Both the position numbers and the translations under genes were made by a program. Shown here in pieces: positions 9,795 to 21,852 of a DNA stretch of 64,000 nt. The DNA lies in contig NC_089190.1 in NCBI RefSeq assembly GCF_947507565.1, positions 806,001 through 870,000 of the forward strand, given 5' to 3'. Positions within the stretch are counted from its first letter, which is position 1. Each line of letters begins with the position of its first letter. Under the pieces are notes generated by a model. That model was not told the origin of the DNA. It made no database searches and worked only from the letters and a program-made list of their open reading frames with translations. This DNA comes from Oscarella lobularis. Its lineage: Eukaryota > Porifera > Homoscleromorpha > Homosclerophorida > Oscarellidae.

Positions 9795-12658
9795 CGACGC
9801 CGAGAATAGAAGAAAAAAAGAGGGTGTGTCTATGTCGAATGACTACGGGCGAACACAATAGGCCTCTTGTGACGTAACCGTTGCCCGTATGAAGCCGGTC
9901 ACGTGAGAATTTAGCAGTGCGAATTCTCAGCGAATTCTAGATTCCAGGACTTAAGATTGCCACGAACGGAAAGACAATACACCAAACTACAGATCTACGG
10001 TGTAAAAAAGGAGGGTCAATTTGCTATGTTAGTTCCCCTTTAAAGGCAAAATAGAAGCTGTGTTTTTCCTCACCGAGTCCTTTGAATATCACTAGCGGTT
10101 TCACTCTTGGCTCACCGTCGGCAAAAACAGTCAACTGAACTGCACATTGGCGTTTGTCCAGTTCAGACTGTGTACCACGGATCCAAATTGAACTGTTGCC
10201 TGAGTCGTCATAAGTGCTGCCATCGGAGAAGCAGAACGGTAAGGGTGTTTGATCAATATTAGCGAACCGACTTTCCGATCACTTCCCCAGAGGACCCACG
10301 ACATCCCCTTTGAGCGACTTTTCCCGAATGCTTTGATAAAACTCCTGTATCAGCGACAGCTTATCTTCTGGTTGTCTTTGGCTAGTGTTTGTTCTTCTTC
10401 GTTTACTGATTCGATGCCGCTTCTTGAAGCTCGTAAACCAGCCTTCTGAGAAGGCAAATTGTGCGCTGGGAGAAAGCTCGTGAAGTATCTGTTTCGATCT
10501 TAGCATAAACCACCACCGTTTCACCTAGAATAACAAAGCAAGCTGACGGCATTCCATTGCATAGACTGGCATTTGACTTCACCTTTAGCCGTCCTTCCTC
10601 AAGCATTTATACTCTTTATACAATTTCTGTTCCATTTCAGGGATCTTCAGCGTCCGAGCAAACTCAATTTGTTTGCTACCCTTCCGGCTTTGACTAATCT
10701 TATCCTTGTTTAGGATCCATCGTTTCACCGTTTTTGTGTGAAAAGAAAAGTGCCTGCTTGTTCAATACAAAATCCTGCCGTTGCTCTCATAGAAATTGAC
10801 GACTTCGAGTTTCACTTCTTTCGTGTAGCTCTTTCTGCTTCGATTCGAGACTCGCAACTTAGCCATGGCGAAAAAACGTTCAGATGCGGTGCAACGGAAG
10901 ATGAGTCAGCGGAAAGCGCGTGCGCAGTCACGTAATTCGCCACGTGTGGTAATTGATATATTAGGTGCTTAATATTAAGTAGTACTGACTAGAAAAGTCA
11001 TCGACGTCTAACAAAGGAAAGCGCCTAATAAAAAAGGGCGCCAAACAACAAGTGAGTACGATATTTCATGTCACTTGCTCTTAATCTTATAACGCAACGC
11101 AGTCAAATTTATCCGTAGCAAAGTACTAATCGGATTTGGGAAAGACCTAAAGAGTTCTGCTGTGACGTGAAAACTTGGCTTTTTCCACTAAATAACGTTC
11201 AATCACAGACAGACATGACTTGAAGAAAAGATCGATGTTCTTCCTCTTAGTGAAAGAGAATTGTTGAATTTCACTAAAAAGCGAGGAAGCATGGGGTATG
11301 AATTTACGCAACATTTGATCTGCTTGTCATCGAGAGACTCGACGTCATCGCATTCGCTCTGAGTCTTTGCGGCTTAAAAATTTACTCTCCTTTTTGCTTT
11401 CATTAGGAGCTCCCCTCCCACGATTGATCTTCATGCGTTGTAAACGTAACCTCATTGCCTAATTTTTCGCATTTCCTGAAAAAATATCAGAAAATTCTAG
11501 TAAATAATCGGTCGGTTAAGATTTATTTGTAGTAGGTAACCTTCATTGTTGAAACTAGCCAACAAGCAAAATTTGTGGAGTGTTTGACTTTGTCCCATGC
11601 AGAAGATATCAACATGACTGCACGCGAACGTCAACACTGGCACTGACCTCTTCAGCAGAGAAAACCTCACCTATTTTGGATACGACGTGGTACAGGAACT
11701 TTCGGTATTGCACTTTTAAATTTTGACTATTCGCCTTATCAGGGGATGCGTACACGAAGTCGTGTTTGGAGGAAAGAAGTGGAGCTTGATGTTAGCCATC
11801 TCAGGGACAAAATGGCAAGAAACGTGTTTTTCCAAAAAAAAATTTTCCTTCCTTTCAGCGCTCTGTGAAGTCTTGGCAACCACTCTTGAAAAATGACGCC
11901 AGTCATCCATGCTTTCTTGTTTTACCGCCACATGACAGGTAACGTAGCTGGTTTTGTTTTCTTAATTCAACGTTGTGAGTTTCAACTTTTTTCTTTCCAT
12001 GAGCAACAATGCATAGCCGCTTTGTCGACTTTTTTCCCCCATTGCAGTTCTCTCTTTTTAGCACCTGGGAGAGCTCGCTAGAACAGGGCGGTCGCATCTA
12101 AAGTAAAGATATTTTCTGGGCGATATCCCTTCACATTCACATTTCACTAAGTCGATCCCGCCAGTCCGCTACAGTACTCCTGCCCACTAATTGAAACTTA
12201 CCAGAGAGAACAGAGGAAGAGATGATGTGCCTTTTTTAACCGCGTCTAACAAGCCATTTAAAGCTTTAATTCGCCGTTTTCTAAGAGCTTTTTCTTGAAG
12301 TAACGGTCTAAAAATTAGAATATTCTTAGATTGTGCCTCAACAAACGAGTCGAAAATGAGATTATTAACGGCTTCGTCATCAGTTATGCAAAGTTTCTGC
12401 GTACACCGGATGAAATGACTTTAACGGACAAAAATGAGAAGACGACGTAAAGTTACGTTTGAGACATTTCTTTCGCAACTCTCTTCCTTGGCGATTGAAG
12501 AGAATCTTTGCTGTGGCAGATGTGCGGATCTGAGGTAGTTGTGTGAAAGGTGCTGGCGAAGGGAAAAAGGATCGTACCAAAAGAAAAAAGAAAAAAACGC
12601 CCATGTCAATCTGTCATGGGCATGCGCGCGTACCGAGCTCGTCATTCTTCGCCTGCTG

Positions 12659-12722
12659 TAGCACACTCGCACCCTAGCACACTCGCACCCTAGCACACTC
12701 GCACCTTAGCACACTCGCATCA
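12659..12722. repeat. 16-bp tandem repeat, four copies
   Basis: Four head-to-tail copies of tagcacactcgcaccc; the first two are exact, the last two differ at one and three 3' positions. There are no spacers between units, so this is a minisatellite and not a CRISPR array. Confidence 0.9.
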
Positions 12723-12954
12723 TAAGACGCCTGCGCTCACCCGGTACCCTTAAGCTTACGTCGCAAAGTCTGCACAGACAGTGCGCATCGAGTTTAGAGA
12801 TTAGCGATTTTTTCACGCTACGAAGCTTCGTTAGTACGATAGCGCCGACATAGACGACAAAGCAGAAAGTGCACTCTTGACGTTAGGACAGAGGCAACGG
12901 CAGTCACATGACAACCAGGCATTGTCGGCTTCGCGAGTTTTAGGTGAGGCCCTT

Positions 12955-13165
12955 TCGCTATAGTAGTATAGATGTGAAGTCGTGCCTGAACAGAATATAT
13001 AAGTAGTCGTGCCTGGAAGGAATGTATATGTAAAAGCATCTTAGAACAGAATATATGTAGAAGCAGCTTTCAACAGAATAAACATAAAATTCGTGAACAT
13101 CATAAATAAATCCGTACAAAATAAATATAAAATGCTTGAACAGCATAATTAAATGTAACCAGTAT
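12955..13165. repeat. Degenerate AT-rich repeat with acagaatatat words
   Basis: The words cctgaacagaatatataa, cttagaacagaatatatg, tttcaacagaataaacat and related forms recur about every 30-35 bp. The minus-strand ORFs here are a by-product of the repeat. Confidence 0.5.
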
Positions 13166-13994
13166 CCAAATAAACAGCTTATTTTTTGCCGGAATATCGT
13201 GCAATACGACACGCTACATCTTCATCGGTTTTTATTGCGCTGCCGGCCTTTTCAAACGTGGTGACGAGAAAGGATTATAAGCTACCTTTGCATGTTTTCA
13301 TAAAAAAATTAAGTGAACGAAACGCTGCATCTCGGTTTCCCATTGCCTCTTTCCAGAGTGACATGGGTATCGCGATTTAAACTGATTAAACTAACTTGTC
13401 ATTTCTACGTAACTAAAATATCATTCCTGTTGTAGAAATTTATTTTCAGTTTTTTCCTTTTTCGGTCTTTTAGGGATCATCAATCCAGAACCCGAATGAT
13501 GTCGCCTATTGCAAGGCTTGATACAGTTGCCGCGTAACCCTTTGAAATTGCGTGCCGCCCAAGCCGATGCACGAGGAGGCACAGCTAGCCAATATCGACC
13601 TGCCACTGTCGGATACTCCCTGAACCACCAGGATTTCCGCGCCTAATCAAACGTAGCCAGTGCAATTGCGCCAAAGATCCTGCTGCGGCACGGGGAAAGA
13701 GGCATTCGAGGAGCTCTTTATTGCAAAGAAACGCCGGGGTTAGCCGAAGGTCGACGAGCGGCTTAAATAGCTTGACTGGAACCTCGGACGCTATTGATTC
13801 ATTGACGAAGAATAAGTCTTGTCTGGCGGAATGTATCATCGATGCGATTTCCGTCTTTGTCAATAAATATCTAAACATAACCTCATTAGGCTTGCGAGAT
13901 TTTTAGAAAAATTTGCCAATACCTTTTCATTGCTAATATAAATGTTCTTGTCTGGATCGACTTTTTAAACTTTTGTTCAATAAACTTTTCGGCG

Positions 13995-14010
13995 TACAGT
14001 GCACCCACGC
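13995..14010 (+). mobile_element. Solo Tc1/mariner-like terminus
   Basis: The 16-base word tacagtgcacccacgc has the TA + CAGTG form of Tc1/mariner ends and recurs exactly at 47330-47345. No transposase or inverted partner is close to either copy. Confidence 0.4.
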
Positions 14011-15480
14011 GTAAATGTCCCACGTGATCTTTCCCAGTAAATGTTCTGAAATTCAAAATCTCTACATTTCTCCTACTTCGCGGCTATTCGCAGGGAGTTA
14101 AAGTTAAAATAGACTTAGCACTGCCGTGTCTCCTAACTGTATAATTTGGAGCAAAATCTGTAGGCTTTTTTGCCCCTATGCGAAAAGTGTCGATTTCTCG
14201 GCTGAGAAAGAACGAATTTAATTGCACTACACGCGCATTGAACCGTGCTGGTCAGCAGCGGCTACGCCGCCTGGCGCAAGTCTTAAAGACTTTACCTACA
14301 TTCATGTAACTTTAATTAAGCGCGATGCGCCGTTGGTCGTGGATTATGGCAATTTCGCTCAAGTTTACTGATTTTACTTGTCGACAATAAGATGTTTGCT
14401 TAGCGTAACGACTGGTCACGTGCCGTTACAAAAGCAGTGCCATAGAACTCAAATTCTGCTTGTATCCTACCGTTTCGGTTTCTTCTCGACGTTTCATAAA
14501 GACATGAGAGCGCTTTGATGTGCAAAAAGTAGTCGATATGCACCCGCAACACTCAAAACCGCACGCATTCTTGGTTGCTAAGGTCTAGCCAAAGGAACGC
14601 CCACTTTACCTCGTAGAAAAACAAAGCAAAAACACCAAGAAGGACAGCGCAGACAGGCAAAAAACGAGTGCCGATAGATAGTCAAAAGACAAAAAAAGGA
14701 CAATTTTGAAAAAATTTCATTTTTTGTAAAATGAATACCCCGAACCCTCGTTGCAACGTTCGAGAGGCAATGATTTCACATTTGCTTACTTTTTTGTGAG
14801 ATCAATTTTTGCCCGCCGCTGCAAAAGGTACGTCGATATTCTGTTACTTCACTGTCATTTGATTGTTTTTTTGGCAGTTATTAAGGATGAGATAATGATT
14901 TGAAATAGAAAACGATTCGTGAAAGGACATCTTCGTCTTGTCTAGGCTGAGAAATATATATATTGTTTATTGTTTACGCAAATTTAAGTCTGTTTTAGGC
15001 TTGATAATCCGCATCTCAAGACACATGAGGAATTATACTAAGTCGCGGGCGGAAAGAAAGTAAAAGACGAATGGCGTGGGAAAAACAGGAATCTGCTTGT
15101 TGAACTTGCCTGGGATTTTTTATGCAACCCGTTGACTAAATCTGCGACCAAGTGCTACAATAGGCATTCTTAATATGGTCAGACTTCCTATTTCGAAAGT
15201 CGCATTTATCGTTCAAACTTACATTGGAAGCTCTAACGCGCGCTACCGAAAACTTTTTCTTGACCGTTTTTCAATGTAGAAAAACGTTCGGACTAGTCAC
15301 TGAGTCTCGAATATATTTTCGTGGTCCCTTTGAAGACATTGTTAACGGTAAAATTCACACCCTCCGTACAGTAGCGTCGTTGGCGAAATCCTGCGTCTTT
15401 TATAATTAGCGGCATAGACGCTGCTTTATAGGTGCTCATGTGTTGTTTGCGCTTACGTAAACTGCGATATCTTCTACAGA

Positions 15481-18191
15481 ATGCTCAATCGCAACCCTAG
15501 TCCAAACCCTAACACGCCGAAGTGCAGAAGCAGTTGCAAGAGGCCCGTTCCGAGAGGGAAAAACTGGCGGCAATCGCCAAACGCTCGATGAACGAGGCCA
15601 AGGCGTCGGCGTCTCTTCAGGCAGAGGTCAGACAGTTGAGAGAACGTCTGGATCGAGCTGAAAGACAGCCACAAGATCTCGTCTCTCATCCTCCTCCTCA
15701 GCAATTCTGTATTCCTAAACGCCCCTCCGGCAGAGAGATCGCCTTACAAAAGGAGACTCTCAAGGTGGCCGCTGAGCTCTGCATCGTTTATGTTGCTAAT
15801 TGTGCGCGCTGAAAGCCACCTAGCCTTTCTCGCGCAATTCGCAGACAAGGGGGTTATACCTAAGGGTCTGAAATTACACAGTATCCCGTTAGTTGCCAAA
15901 AAAACGGCAACAAACGTACCACAATGGTTCGCCGAAATACTTCACGAGGCCGAGACAAACCTCGTGGTCTCGCTTATCGGGCATTATGACATATTGCTTG
16001 AGAAGTATTCGGCAACCCGATCTGAAATCAAGAATCATCTCTCTTGGCTTGAGAGTCAAGACATCTACGATATGGACAGGTCATCCATTCGTAGAGAAAC
16101 GGAACTCGCCAACAAAGCTACTTTCAAGACGGGACACCTTGAAAAAGGACCACGAGTCAAAGCTAATGGACCTCGTGTTATCCCAGTCTTCTTCCACCGA
16201 ACCCGATCAAGATCAAGAAAGACAGGCACAAATCGGTCTCCTGGGCATAGAGCCCACTCCCGATATTGACCCAGAGAACGAGGAAGATGGCACAGTACCA
16301 TTTCTCTATCCAAGTCATATATCTGATGCCTCTCCCCAAGCTAAAAGGGCTTGGCAGGTCATAGAGAATTGGATGAGCCTAGAGAATCCGACACCAACCC
16401 AGGGCGAAAAAAACCCAGTGACCTTCGTTGAACGTAAACGACGGCTGGCGGTTTGTGCGTCATCTGAACCGAAACGGTCCAAGACTGACGACGACGCCTC
16501 AGAGCCGAGTCGCCAGGGTGAGATGGAATTTGATCGTTTAACACCTCTGACTGCACGTTTCCCTGTTCTTTCGTATAGATACACTGGGAGGCGTCGTCGT
16601 CAGGGACACCACCGCCGCACAACAACAACAACAACCAAAAAACCACAAAAAAAGAAAAAAGACAACGAAAATACACAAAAAACAACAAGCTACAACAGGG
16701 AACACAACCTCACCACCGAAACAACCGGCACAGCAACCGGTACAACAACAACCACCACAAAAACCACCCTCGTCGACACGCCGCCGTCAGAACCCGCAGA
16801 GACCGTTGCTACCGGGTCCCGCAGAGACGATGAGACTCGTCAAACGGCGTGCGGCACAGTCACGTGCGGGCCAACCCAACCCGTCAACAGGCTGCGGGAA
16901 AAGCGGCGGAGGAAACGGGCGCGGCACCGCACGCTGAGGGAAAATAACTCTAACTCACTTTCCTTATCTTTTTCTTTTCCTATTCTCTACTCTGCGCCAA
17001 AAAACTCTACAATAAAGCAGCTTAAAACTACTGCCCTGTTACTACGCACACACGCACACGACATCGCAAACGCATCAGAAAACAGGTCAGATGCCGAGTA
17101 CGCGATAAACGCCGATCGGCTTTACATCTGAACGAGATTAGAGGAAAAAGAGCTTTGCAAACGCGAGAGAAACGCTTGGAAAAAGCCAAGCGTTGCATAA
17201 CCTGTGTGGGAGACGTTCGTCTCACTGAGACAGAAATTTTCGTGTTGGCAAAGGGACTCAAGTTTGTTCCAACGGAAAGCCGACCCAATCGAAATCGGCT
17301 TCTGAAGGAATTTGACTCCTTTGCCTCTGCAAACTGCGCAGACAGTATATCATGTCGAGGCGCAACGAGCAGGCAACAGTGCCATACGAACGTCATCCCT
17401 ATGCACCTCCTTCCAGGTGGATACCGACCGCGACAAACAGTGGTCCACTTGAGAAATACATTCGCAAGAATAAGAGAAAAACTCGGAATCTATTGGGAGA
17501 GTACAATGGGTAGAAATCCCATTCTTAAAAAAATCTTCCCAAAATTTCCAATTGTGGCATACAAACGGGCTTCGAATTTGGCTCAACAAATTGTTAGAAA
17601 CAAACTTCCATCCTCCTCGAACTGACGAGTATCCGTCTCAAATTACACAGTTCCGAGATCAGGATTGAAACCCCGTTGCCATCCGTGCAACTCTGCTCAA
17701 TGCGGAGTCTGTCCAATCCTTAACGTGACCAATGGTATTGTGAGTACCTCCGCAAAGGGAGTTACCCAATATCCACTTATCTCACGTGCAAATCCACCAA
17801 CGTCATATACGTACTACAGTGCAAACACTGTAATAAACATTACGTTGACGAAACAAGCAAGTCTTTTATTTACAGGATAAAGCATCATAAAAATGCAGCA
17901 AATGGTAAAGACGAAAATGTCTTAAAAAGATCTTCGTATCGTCATTTCAAAGACTTGAACTTGTCCTTCAACGATAACATCAGAGCCACTCTGGTAGACA
18001 AAGTTCCAGATACGGCTCAACTAAAAAACAATGGATTGAAAAAATGGGTACGCGATTCTTGGTCGGGTTCAACTCTAAATTTTGAACCCATTCCGACCGG
18101 TCGTCACATTTCCAGGCCGTTCCGTAGTGGACAGTCAAGTGCCACGAAAATCGGAACGGACGGAGACTCATTTGGACCGTACAATACCTGA
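15481..18191 (+). pseudogene. Penelope-like retroelement with GIY-YIG domain, core RT deleted
   Basis: Successive frames give an ordered Penelope-like protein. 15522-15700 is a coiled coil (LQAEVRQLRERLDRAERQ). 15800-16160 carries FADKGVIPKGLK. 16560-16960 is a Pro/Gln/Lys low-complexity linker. 17155-17330 has LTETEIFVLAKGLKFVPT and LLKEF, the N-terminal RT signature of this class. 17500-17620 has NPILKKIFPKFPIVAYKR. 17680-17720 is a CxxC pair (CHPCNSAQCGVC). 17772-18060 has the GIY-YIG-like pair NVIYVLQCKHC and KHYVDET (usually YVGET) with R and H following. The catalytic RT palm (YxDD) between about 17450 and 17500 is missing, as if deleted. At least three frameshifts. The intact element would copy itself by target-primed reverse transcription. 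Confidence 0.75.
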
Positions 18192-18854
18192 AATTTCACT
18201 CGTACGGGGCCAGCCAACGTGCGAGCCTTAGCTCCCATCACTTTCCATTTGATTTTGCCATATGTGACGTCATCATTTTATATAAAAAGGTTAAAATAAC
18301 ATTCACGATTCCTACTTTGCAGTGTATTTGTTAAAAGTCGAATATCTTCACGACTTTTGGGTCGATTTTGTCCGGATCTGCACCAACGGATAGGGAAATG
18401 ATTTATCTATCGGTGTACAAATTTTGATCTAATTAGATTAAACTTTGAGATATAAACGGGCGCCTGGAACGCGCGCTAACGGATGACCTAAAATCAGGTC
18501 ATCTTCACCAAGGCGTAACTCCGAAATAGAGCGTTGCCATGGGAAACCGCTAACGTCGCTCGAAAGACCACATCATAAACTCTGACTCCACCAAAATAAA
18601 TATAATCTGAGTAACCATGACGATATAGCACGCTTTCGAAGATTGGCAAAAGGTCACTTGCGCTCGCACAAAAGAGGCTCGAATGATCATTTCGAGTCAC
18701 TTTTTCAATTGGAAATGGTCTATCGAAAGCTAAATTGACCATTTCCGATCGAATGGGCAGCGGAACGAGCCGAAAAAAAGCGTACTTTTCGGTCGCGATG
18801 GATCGCGATTTCGAGAAAAACGCGCCTATCTCACTTCTAAGCGAAATTAGTTAA
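18192..18854. other. Non-coding stretch between retroelement and nested transposons
   Basis: Contains a small hairpin gatgacct/aggtcatc at 18482-18503 and a second, ggaaatggtc/gaccatttcc, at about 18711-18745. No ORF of note. Confidence 0.4.
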
Positions 18855-18952
18855 GTGCCATGTATTCGTTAGTAGCCCAGAATCACCATATTAACACTAA
18901 AGAGACGCAAAGACAAAATTTAGTTGTATCCACAGTACAAGACCACTTATGG

Positions 18953-19383
18953 TTAGAAGGGATACTGTTCACGAATGTGCGTGATTATGAAGCAAAAGGC
19001 ATCTCTCTGTGTGATACGAAATTCCCGGCGCCACATAAACTGTGGCAAGTATGTGGGAAACAAGTCACCACTTGTTTTCGTAACCTTGTTCTGCTCGCAT
19101 CATGCGTTTAACGGCTGACCACGTGCTCTCAATGTTTTGTGTAAGGGTCCCCGTCTGTGGGTCGACGAAATGTCGGCTGTGGTTAACTGTGCGGTGGGTG
19201 TAGTTGCATCCCGGCATGGCTGGTATCCCGTTGTAAGCCCTCCACTCGTCGGAGACAATTACGCTTCCGGTCCTGAATATAACATATTACTGTGCAATAT
19301 TGAACGTAATTCTATTTACCTTATGGAAGTCCGGATGATGGGAAGCAGAGTGTTAGCATCTCTCGCTGGAACTTCAACAAGAA
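18953..19383 (-). pseudogene. Merlin/ISXO2 transposase, C-terminal half
   Basis: On the minus strand from the hAT junction: LVEVPARDANTLLPIIR, a 47-bp GT-AG intron, then TGSVIVSDEWRAYN, HRTVNHSRHFVDPQTG, TQNIESTWSAVKR and a tail with FMWRRE ending at a TAA (18953). These are the second and third catalytic regions of the ISXO2-like DDE nuclease: the D of SDEW and the E of IEStW. The N-terminal half with VEIDES is 13.7 kb away at 33985-34200, on the far side of the hAT insertion. The catalytic residues visible are intact. Confidence 0.85.
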
Positions 19384-19689
19384 CAGACATGCCAAGCCTC
19401 ACGCATTGCGCGTGACAGTCACGCATTCATGGCTTATGTCACGCCAACACGCATGCCTGCCGTTTTCTCACGCATTTCAGAGTTTCTCGAAATCTTATTT
19501 ATCGCGCGCAATTACTAGATACATCATGTGTTATCTTTGGTGTGATCACAAGTTGTGCGCGTGCTGTGCGCGTGGGCGTGCGCAAGGGAAATGGTTTCGC
19601 ACGATCCCTCAGATCTCATTCTCGAAGCGAATGAAGGTAGGAAAGCATTTTTTGTTTGTTGCGCACGCCGTCTCATATACTGCTGCCTG

Positions 19690-21713
19690 CGAGCAGTCGA
19701 ATTTGACTCCAGTAGCGATGACGACGACGGCGATCTTCACCCTTCGCCACCTAACCCGAAGAGAGCTAAAGCGGCTCGCAGCGGAGCTGCAAGATATAAC
19801 TGTCGGTACAACGAAGACTGGAAAATAACTTTCCTTTTATCGAAAGAGGAAAAACTGACAGACAGCACAGCTTCTATTGCAAATGTGCAAGAAAGATGTC
19901 AGCTGCTCTCACCAAGGAAAGGCTGATGTCAAACGACATGAAAAGTCCTCATATCATGCGAAGAATGTAAGCGTAATTGAGCAAAACGCTTCGCTCGTTA
20001 CAATGGGCTTTGTCCCACGGCAGAGCATGCTTGAGAAAAAGGTAGTGTTGTCAAACAATAAAGAATCTAACACAAGCTTTTCTAGATAAGAAGAGCAGAG
20101 GTCAAAATGACGATGTTTTTGGCCGAGCACAATGTCCCCATCGCCGTCATGGATCACATGTCGCCAATGCTTAGAGATATCTTTCCAGACTCTGCAATTG
20201 CTAAGAGATTTTCTTGCGCAAGGACTAAAGCTACATGCATTATTAATGACGCTCTTTGCCCTCATTTTGAAACCGAACTTGTGGATCAAATGAAAACGAA
20301 CCCTTTCTCACTTGCTATTGACGGATCTAACGACACGGACTTACAGAAAATGAACCCTGTAACTGTTCGCATTTTTGATGAAAAGCAGATGAAAGTAGCA
20401 ACAAAATTTCTGGAGATGTGCTTGACAACAGGAGTTCAAGGTGCTCCCGCTGAAGCCATCTTCTCTGCTCTAAACGTAGCTCTTACGTCAAGATCTCTTT
20501 TGTGGGAAAATTGCGTGGGTCTTTCGGTTGACAACGCTTCGGTTAATATGGGAAAACACAATAGTCTTCTTACCAGAGCAAAAGAAAAGAATTCTTCTAT
20601 TTACATGATGGGATGCCCGTGTCACATACTTCATAACACCGCTCAAAAGGCTGCTCGCGGTTTTAGAAATGTAAGAGAGAATAATATTTGGTTCAATTTA
20701 ATTGTGGATTATAGATTACTCGTTTTGATGTAAACGACGTAATGATTGATCTTTTCTATTACTTTGATAAAAGCACTAAAAGGAAGGCCGCGCTTGCAGG
20801 TTCGTATCCCAACCTTTGGTATGTATTTCCTAGTCGCATTTTCTTTGTTGCAGAATTTGCTGACTTCTGTGGTTTAGAATTTAAAACGGCTATTCATCAC
20901 ATTAATATTAGGTGGTTAAGCTTAAAGAAAACTGTGGCTAGAGCTCTTCATCAGTATCAGCCATTTTTCTTTCAAAGGCAACGTTTTAGTACACTTTATG
21001 GCATTGGATTTTAAATCTTTTTAACTCAGGACGAACAGTTTAAAAGACTGCAAAACTGCTTTGGAGATCCCTTGACCGAAGTTTACTTACTCTTTTACGA
21101 CCACGCCCCGTCGCTGTTCAACGAATACAACTGCTTTCTACAAGTTGAAGACCCAATTGTTGCGTTGCTTTATAAACACGTAAGTTGTAAAAAACACTTA
21201 ACTTAGTTTTAACTTTTAATTTACTTGGACAGATTAACCAATTTTTAACACTGCTAATGTCGAAAATTTTGCCTGCAAGGCATACTGTGGGTAGACGTCT
21301 GTGGGAAATTCAATACAAGAATAGATTTGTTCTATTCGAAGGTGAGCGAAGCGCCCCAATTGTCCTACTTAGCTAATAAGGCTGTCACTTAAAATAAAGA
21401 TGGCCGTCTCTCTATCGGAATCACCACGAAGGAAAAATATCGAAGCTTGTTGATGACGGAATCGTTTCTCCACGAAATGCAGAGCAGTTTTACAATGCTG
21501 CTAGATCATTTTATGAGGTAGCGATTGACTACGGATTGTCACATTTGCCTCACAATGACGAAGTTCTCCGAAACGCTGCATTTGCTGATTTTTCCAATTG
21601 TCTTCAATCCGACGAACAGCAAGTAATGTACTTTGTTAAAAGGCAAGTTAGAAAAAAATTAGTTGAAGTCTTAAAAACATGTCATTTTCTATCAAGGTTT
21701 GCCACTCTTTTGC
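19690..21713 (+). pseudogene. hAT transposase, 5' portion
   Basis: Ordered pieces match a hAT transposase common in marine invertebrates. An N-terminal zinc finger has YCKMCKKDVSCSHQGKADVK, then H-x4-H. The core from 20107 has FLAEHNVPIAVMDHMSPM, FSLAIDGSNDTD (first catalytic D), GLSVDNASVNMGKHNSL (second) and MGCPCHILHN. Later exons carry LFYYFDKSTKRKA, INIRWLSL, LTEVYLLFYDHAP and HNDEVLRNA. Short GT-AG introns are clear, for example 20667-20710 and 20795-20852. Breaks: a frameshift near 19865 (NEDWKIT to HSFYCK), one near 21450, and the 10.8-kb element inserted at 21714. The 3' part is at 32481-32945. Confidence 0.85.
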
Positions 21714-21852
21714 TAGCCTCGCGGAGCCAGGCCCTACTGAGCAGGGCGTGGTCCTCACTGCTCGTAGGGCCTGGTAACAGTCGTCTGCGTCATCGACCCC
21801 CATTGGCACGTGATCGCCTGGTTAATTAACTAAGTTAGTGCTTCAATTAGAC
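21714..21852 (+). repeat. Left 139-bp TIR of the 10.8-kb element
   Basis: Begins tagcctcgcggagccaggcc. Matches the reverse complement of 32333-32471 at 138 of 139 positions by eye (one g/a difference in gcgtggtcc versus gcgtgatcc). It contains an internal hairpin, ccaggccctactgagcag against ctgctcgtagggcctgg, so each end can fold on itself. Confidence 0.9.

Larger units (their letters stand above)
9229..10043. mobile_element. Kolobok-like fold-back element with THAP domains in both arms
   Basis: Two arms of about 370 bp (roughly 9232-9601 and 9671-10039) are inverted copies of each other around a unique centre of about 65 bp. The ends are agggga/tcccct with the TIR starting aggggaactaacat. 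The flanks read TTAA on the left (9229-9232) and TTTAAA on the right, consistent with a TTAA or TTA target duplication. Each arm encodes the N-terminal half of a THAP zinc-binding domain. THAP plus TTAA is the combination known for Kolobok transposons. The element interrupts the pogo/Tigger gene between its GLGEEKHSF and KLKYDKRVS segments, so it is younger than that copy. Confidence 0.75.
8841..10866 (-). pseudogene. pogo/Tigger-like (CENP-B/jerky type) transposase, split by an insertion
   Basis: This minus-strand gene encodes a DDE transposase of the pogo/Tigger branch of Tc1/mariner. From the start ATG at 10866: a psq-like HTH with YTKEVKLEVVNFYE and TKTVKRWI, a CENP-B-like domain with KQILHELSP and FSEGWFTSFKKRH, then the catalytic core with NIDQTPLPFCFSDG, CAVQLTVFADGEPRVKP, NAWCDENMM and HLVIDLHGAQETD. 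The last exon carries VSINKPFK. A 52-base intron with GT-AG ends follows LKVK and another follows VPG. Breaks: a TGA in place of a codon after GRILY, a frameshift near RKDG, a TAG after WIRQC, and the fold-back element at 9229-10043 dropped inside the core. Inactive. Confidence 0.85.
10867..15480. other. 4.6-kb gene-poor stretch with minor repeats
   Basis: No coding region is convincing. The longest candidates, 13585-13878 and 12421-12696 on the minus strand, match nothing I know. Contents worth noting are the 16-bp repeat at 12659, the degenerate repeat at 12955-13165 and a Tc1/mariner-like end at 13995. Confidence 0.4.

Noticed and set aside
12659-12722. Possible CRISPR-like array
   Set aside because: The 16-bp units are contiguous with no spacers, and the genome is eukaryotic.
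15893-17131. The 412-codon ORF as one intact protein
   Set aside because: Its first third is out of frame with the neighbouring retroelement pieces and its middle is Thr/Lys low-complexity; it is a mix of real and shadow frames of the Penelope-like element.
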